The notes under the pieces are model-generated. The model searched no databases. It had not been told where the DNA came from and was given only the letters and a program-made list of their open reading frames with translations. This document shows, one piece after another, positions 61,988 to 64,000 of a stretch of 64,000 nucleotides of DNA. The position numbers and the translations under genes are program-made. Origin of the DNA: Trifolium pratense (Eukaryota; Streptophyta; Magnoliopsida; Fabales; Fabaceae); contig NC_060061.1 of NCBI RefSeq assembly GCF_020283565.1, forward strand, positions 32,215,362 through 32,279,361. Reading direction: 5' to 3'. Positions within the stretch are counted from its first letter, which is position 1, and every line of letters begins with the position of its first letter.

Positions 61988-62674
61988 TTAACAAAAAAGA
62001 AAAAAAAGAGAAGCAAAATCCCAATATTACCATACATGATTTTGAAGAAACACAATAGAATTATAACTTATATTGGTAAATCGAACCAACACCTATCTTA
62101 CACCAACAAAGAATCACTTTTGTTAAACAGTTCGAAAACTTAAGTCTTCCTACATATGTGGACCCATCAATTTAATGAGTCTTCTATCCGGACTCCCCCT
62201 AAACCTCTAGCCTAGAGAACTTTTATTGAAGCATATGGTTAAGATTGATTTTAAATTTTTTTGGTACATAAGATTTTAAATTGAAATTATGATTGTAGTT
62301 TTTTCTTCTAAATATAACTTTTATGTTCAAATTTATTTTTTAATTCATTTTCACTCTCCGAACATAAATTATTTATTAAAAATTCACTCTTAACTAAAGT
62401 TAATTTTAATAAAACCAAAAAAATAAATAAATTTTTAATAAAAAAAAAACCAGTTTTTTTATTTACATATTCTTCTCTTGTGACTCGTGAAATGTTGTTC
62501 CTGCGTAGCGTTGTATTACTAAAAATTCTCAATTCTCGCTCTTTTCTCTTCCGAAGATGACAATGACACAACATTCAAAATCAAATTAAACCATTTTTTG
62601 CAACAAACGGGTCGACCCGACCACAATTTCAATCAACGGTGGTCATAGCGGTGGTTTCCATCGCAGATCGGAAA
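61988..62674. other. Promoter region of the COA1-like gene
   Basis: AT-rich, no element ends or other gene recognised. The 60 bp before the ATG at 62675 are open in frame but lack an upstream ATG. Confidence 0.4.
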
Positions 62675-64000
62675 ATGCAAATGTCAAGAGCAAAATGCAG
62701 CAATTGTTCACAGAGAATCACCCAACTCCAACAACTTTTCCTCCGTCACCCATTCACTTCTTCATCACCACCACCACCACCACCACCACTTCACCACTCT
62801 TTACTATCCACACCTCACCCTAAATCCACCCTCACCTCCTTTCTCAACTCATCGCCGATTTTCTTCCCTACCGCCGGTCGTATCGGCGCTTCTAGATTCT
62901 TCTCTTCAAAGCCACCGAACATCGGATTCAATGCTAAGAAGGTTCTGGAAAAACCTACTGCTGCTTTGACATCTGCTTTCTCTCGTTATCGTGAGGCTAT
63001 GGTTTTGCAACTTGAGGCTTTTTTCAAAAGGAATCAACTTTTTTTGTTTGGTGCTGCTGGGGTTGTTTTTTGTGCTGTTCTATGGAGGATTCTGTTTGGT
63101 ATTGCTAATACTTTTGTTGTTCTTTCTGAAGGCATGGCTAAGTATGGTTTTCTTGCACTTTCATCTGCTATTGTTGCTTTTACTGTAAGTTCTTTTTCTT
63201 CATTTGTTGCTTTTCTAATTTCCAATTTGATTATTTCAATGCAAATTTGTAGATTATATACTACTTCTGATTATAGATTATGATCCTGTTTGGATAGATA
63301 GCTTAACAATGCTATACGCTAGTTCTGATTATAGATAATGATCTTGTTTAGATAAACAATTTGTAGTATAATGTATAAGCTATTTCAGTTTAAAAGATAA
63401 AATAAAGTTAAATTGTTTTCATATAAGCTGATTTCATAATCCACCAACAATATATATGGCACAAGTGGTAGATACTTGGCTCCCTTAACCATTTGGTCCA
63501 AGGTTCAATCTTGGCCGGTGCGTCTGAAAAACATTTGCTGGTAGAGGCTAACCCCTTAAATGGATCTCAATTAGCTCGAGGGATTATACATTGGTTTTTA
63601 TCCAAAAAAAAAAAAACTATTTTCATAAGCTATTGTTGAGAACTTGTGGAAATAAGCTGAAAAGTGAAAACAACTTATGGACATGTCATGAGCTGTTTTC
63701 ATAAGTTTTTCCAAACAGTCTTGCAAGTGTTTATGCCAATAGATTAGTTCAAATAAGACAATCCAAACCGGCTTTATGACTTTTTATGTGAATTGTGATA
63801 ATATCTAGTTCAATAATGTTTTATTTGATTGGGATGAAAATTGTGAATTTTCCTTTTCAATTGTATGCAGACTGCTTCAGGTGGAACCTGTCATTAGTGA
63901 ATTCTGCATTGATATATGTATAATTGTCTAATAATTTTATTTTGTAACATCTTTAAGGGTTTGTATATCCGCTCAAGGTTCACAATCAATCCTGATAAAG
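62675..64000 (+). CDS. Mitochondrial membrane protein, COA1-like (5' part, runs off the window)
   Basis: Exon 1 is 62675-63184 (170 codons, phase 0, GT donor). The next exon begins at 63958 after an AG acceptor and reads GLYIRSRFTINPDK to the window end. The first ATG (MQMSRAKCSNC) opens an Arg/Ser/Leu-rich N-terminus without early acidic residues, then SRFFSSKPP, together looking like a mitochondrial targeting peptide. Two hydrophobic spans follow (LFLFGAAGVVFCAVLWRILFG and YGFLALSSAIVAFTGLYI). The reading GMAKYGFLALSSAIVAF ... RSRFTINPDK matches plant proteins that I recall being annotated as cytochrome oxidase assembly COA1-like; the COA1 domain itself would lie beyond the window, so the function is tentative. 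A SINE sits in intron 1. Confidence 0.7.
63458..63616 (+). mobile_element. tRNA-derived SINE in intron 1 of the COA1-like gene
   Basis: Box-A-like GGCACAAGTGGTAGATAC, box-B-like AAGGTTCAATCTTGG, then a body ending in TTTTATCC and a 13-base A tail. This matches the SINE type common in legumes with GGCACAAGTGGTAGA at its start. Confidence 0.75.

Noticed and set aside
63869..63900. Alternative exon 2 of the COA1-like gene after the AG at about 63871
   Set aside because: Gives an early stop; the AG before 63958 continues a conserved-looking protein in frame.

Overview
This is a plant nuclear window, most likely from a legume of the clover/medick type. The signs are spliced genes with GT-AG introns, an AT-rich background, and legume-style SINE, MITE, Helitron, Sirevirus-like Copia and Tekay-like Gypsy elements; the exact species is inference. 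No bacterial features, CRISPR arrays or functional tRNA genes were seen.

Host genes are few. (1) A microRNA hairpin of the MIR319 type on the minus strand near 1.74-1.90 kb, with a TATA box just upstream. (2) An eight-exon minus-strand gene (6656-12385) for a 377-residue multi-membrane-span RING E3 ligase of the RNFT1/RNFT2 type. (3) RPL10 (ribosomal protein uL16), four exons on the plus strand (57860-59212), with a TATA box, telo-box and TGGGCY site upstream. (4) The 5' part of a mitochondrial inner-membrane protein resembling the COA1 family (62675 to beyond the window end). A fragment of plastid 23S rRNA (13167-13354) is a nuclear insertion.

Most of the rest is mobile DNA, much of it nested. 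13.4-31.1 kb: Helitron termini enclose a Mutator-like long-TIR element. That element holds a gag-only Copia element on the minus strand, which holds a young Sirevirus-like Copia element on the plus strand, which itself holds a small TIR element. 32.1-33.0 kb: a complete 880-bp Helitron. 33.2-41.1 kb: an older gag-only Copia element carrying a solo LTR, a 4.2-kb insert with direct repeats, a TIR element and a hAT element. 41.3-45.3 kb: a LINE relic split by a non-autonomous CACTA element and a MITE. 45.6-54.6 kb: a nearly fresh Ty3/Gypsy element with one intact gag-pol frame. 55.4-57.4 kb: a fold-back MITE and a second Mutator-like element with a clear 9-bp target duplication.

The most unusual signals are two. 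First, the two Mutator-like elements have different termini but the same design: TIRs with a terminal hairpin, and internal arrays of one shared hairpin motif (GAAACCATT ... CTGGT ... AATGGTTTC). Second, a 277-bp direct duplication abuts both LTR ends of the gag-only Copia element exactly, far longer than the usual 5-bp target duplication.
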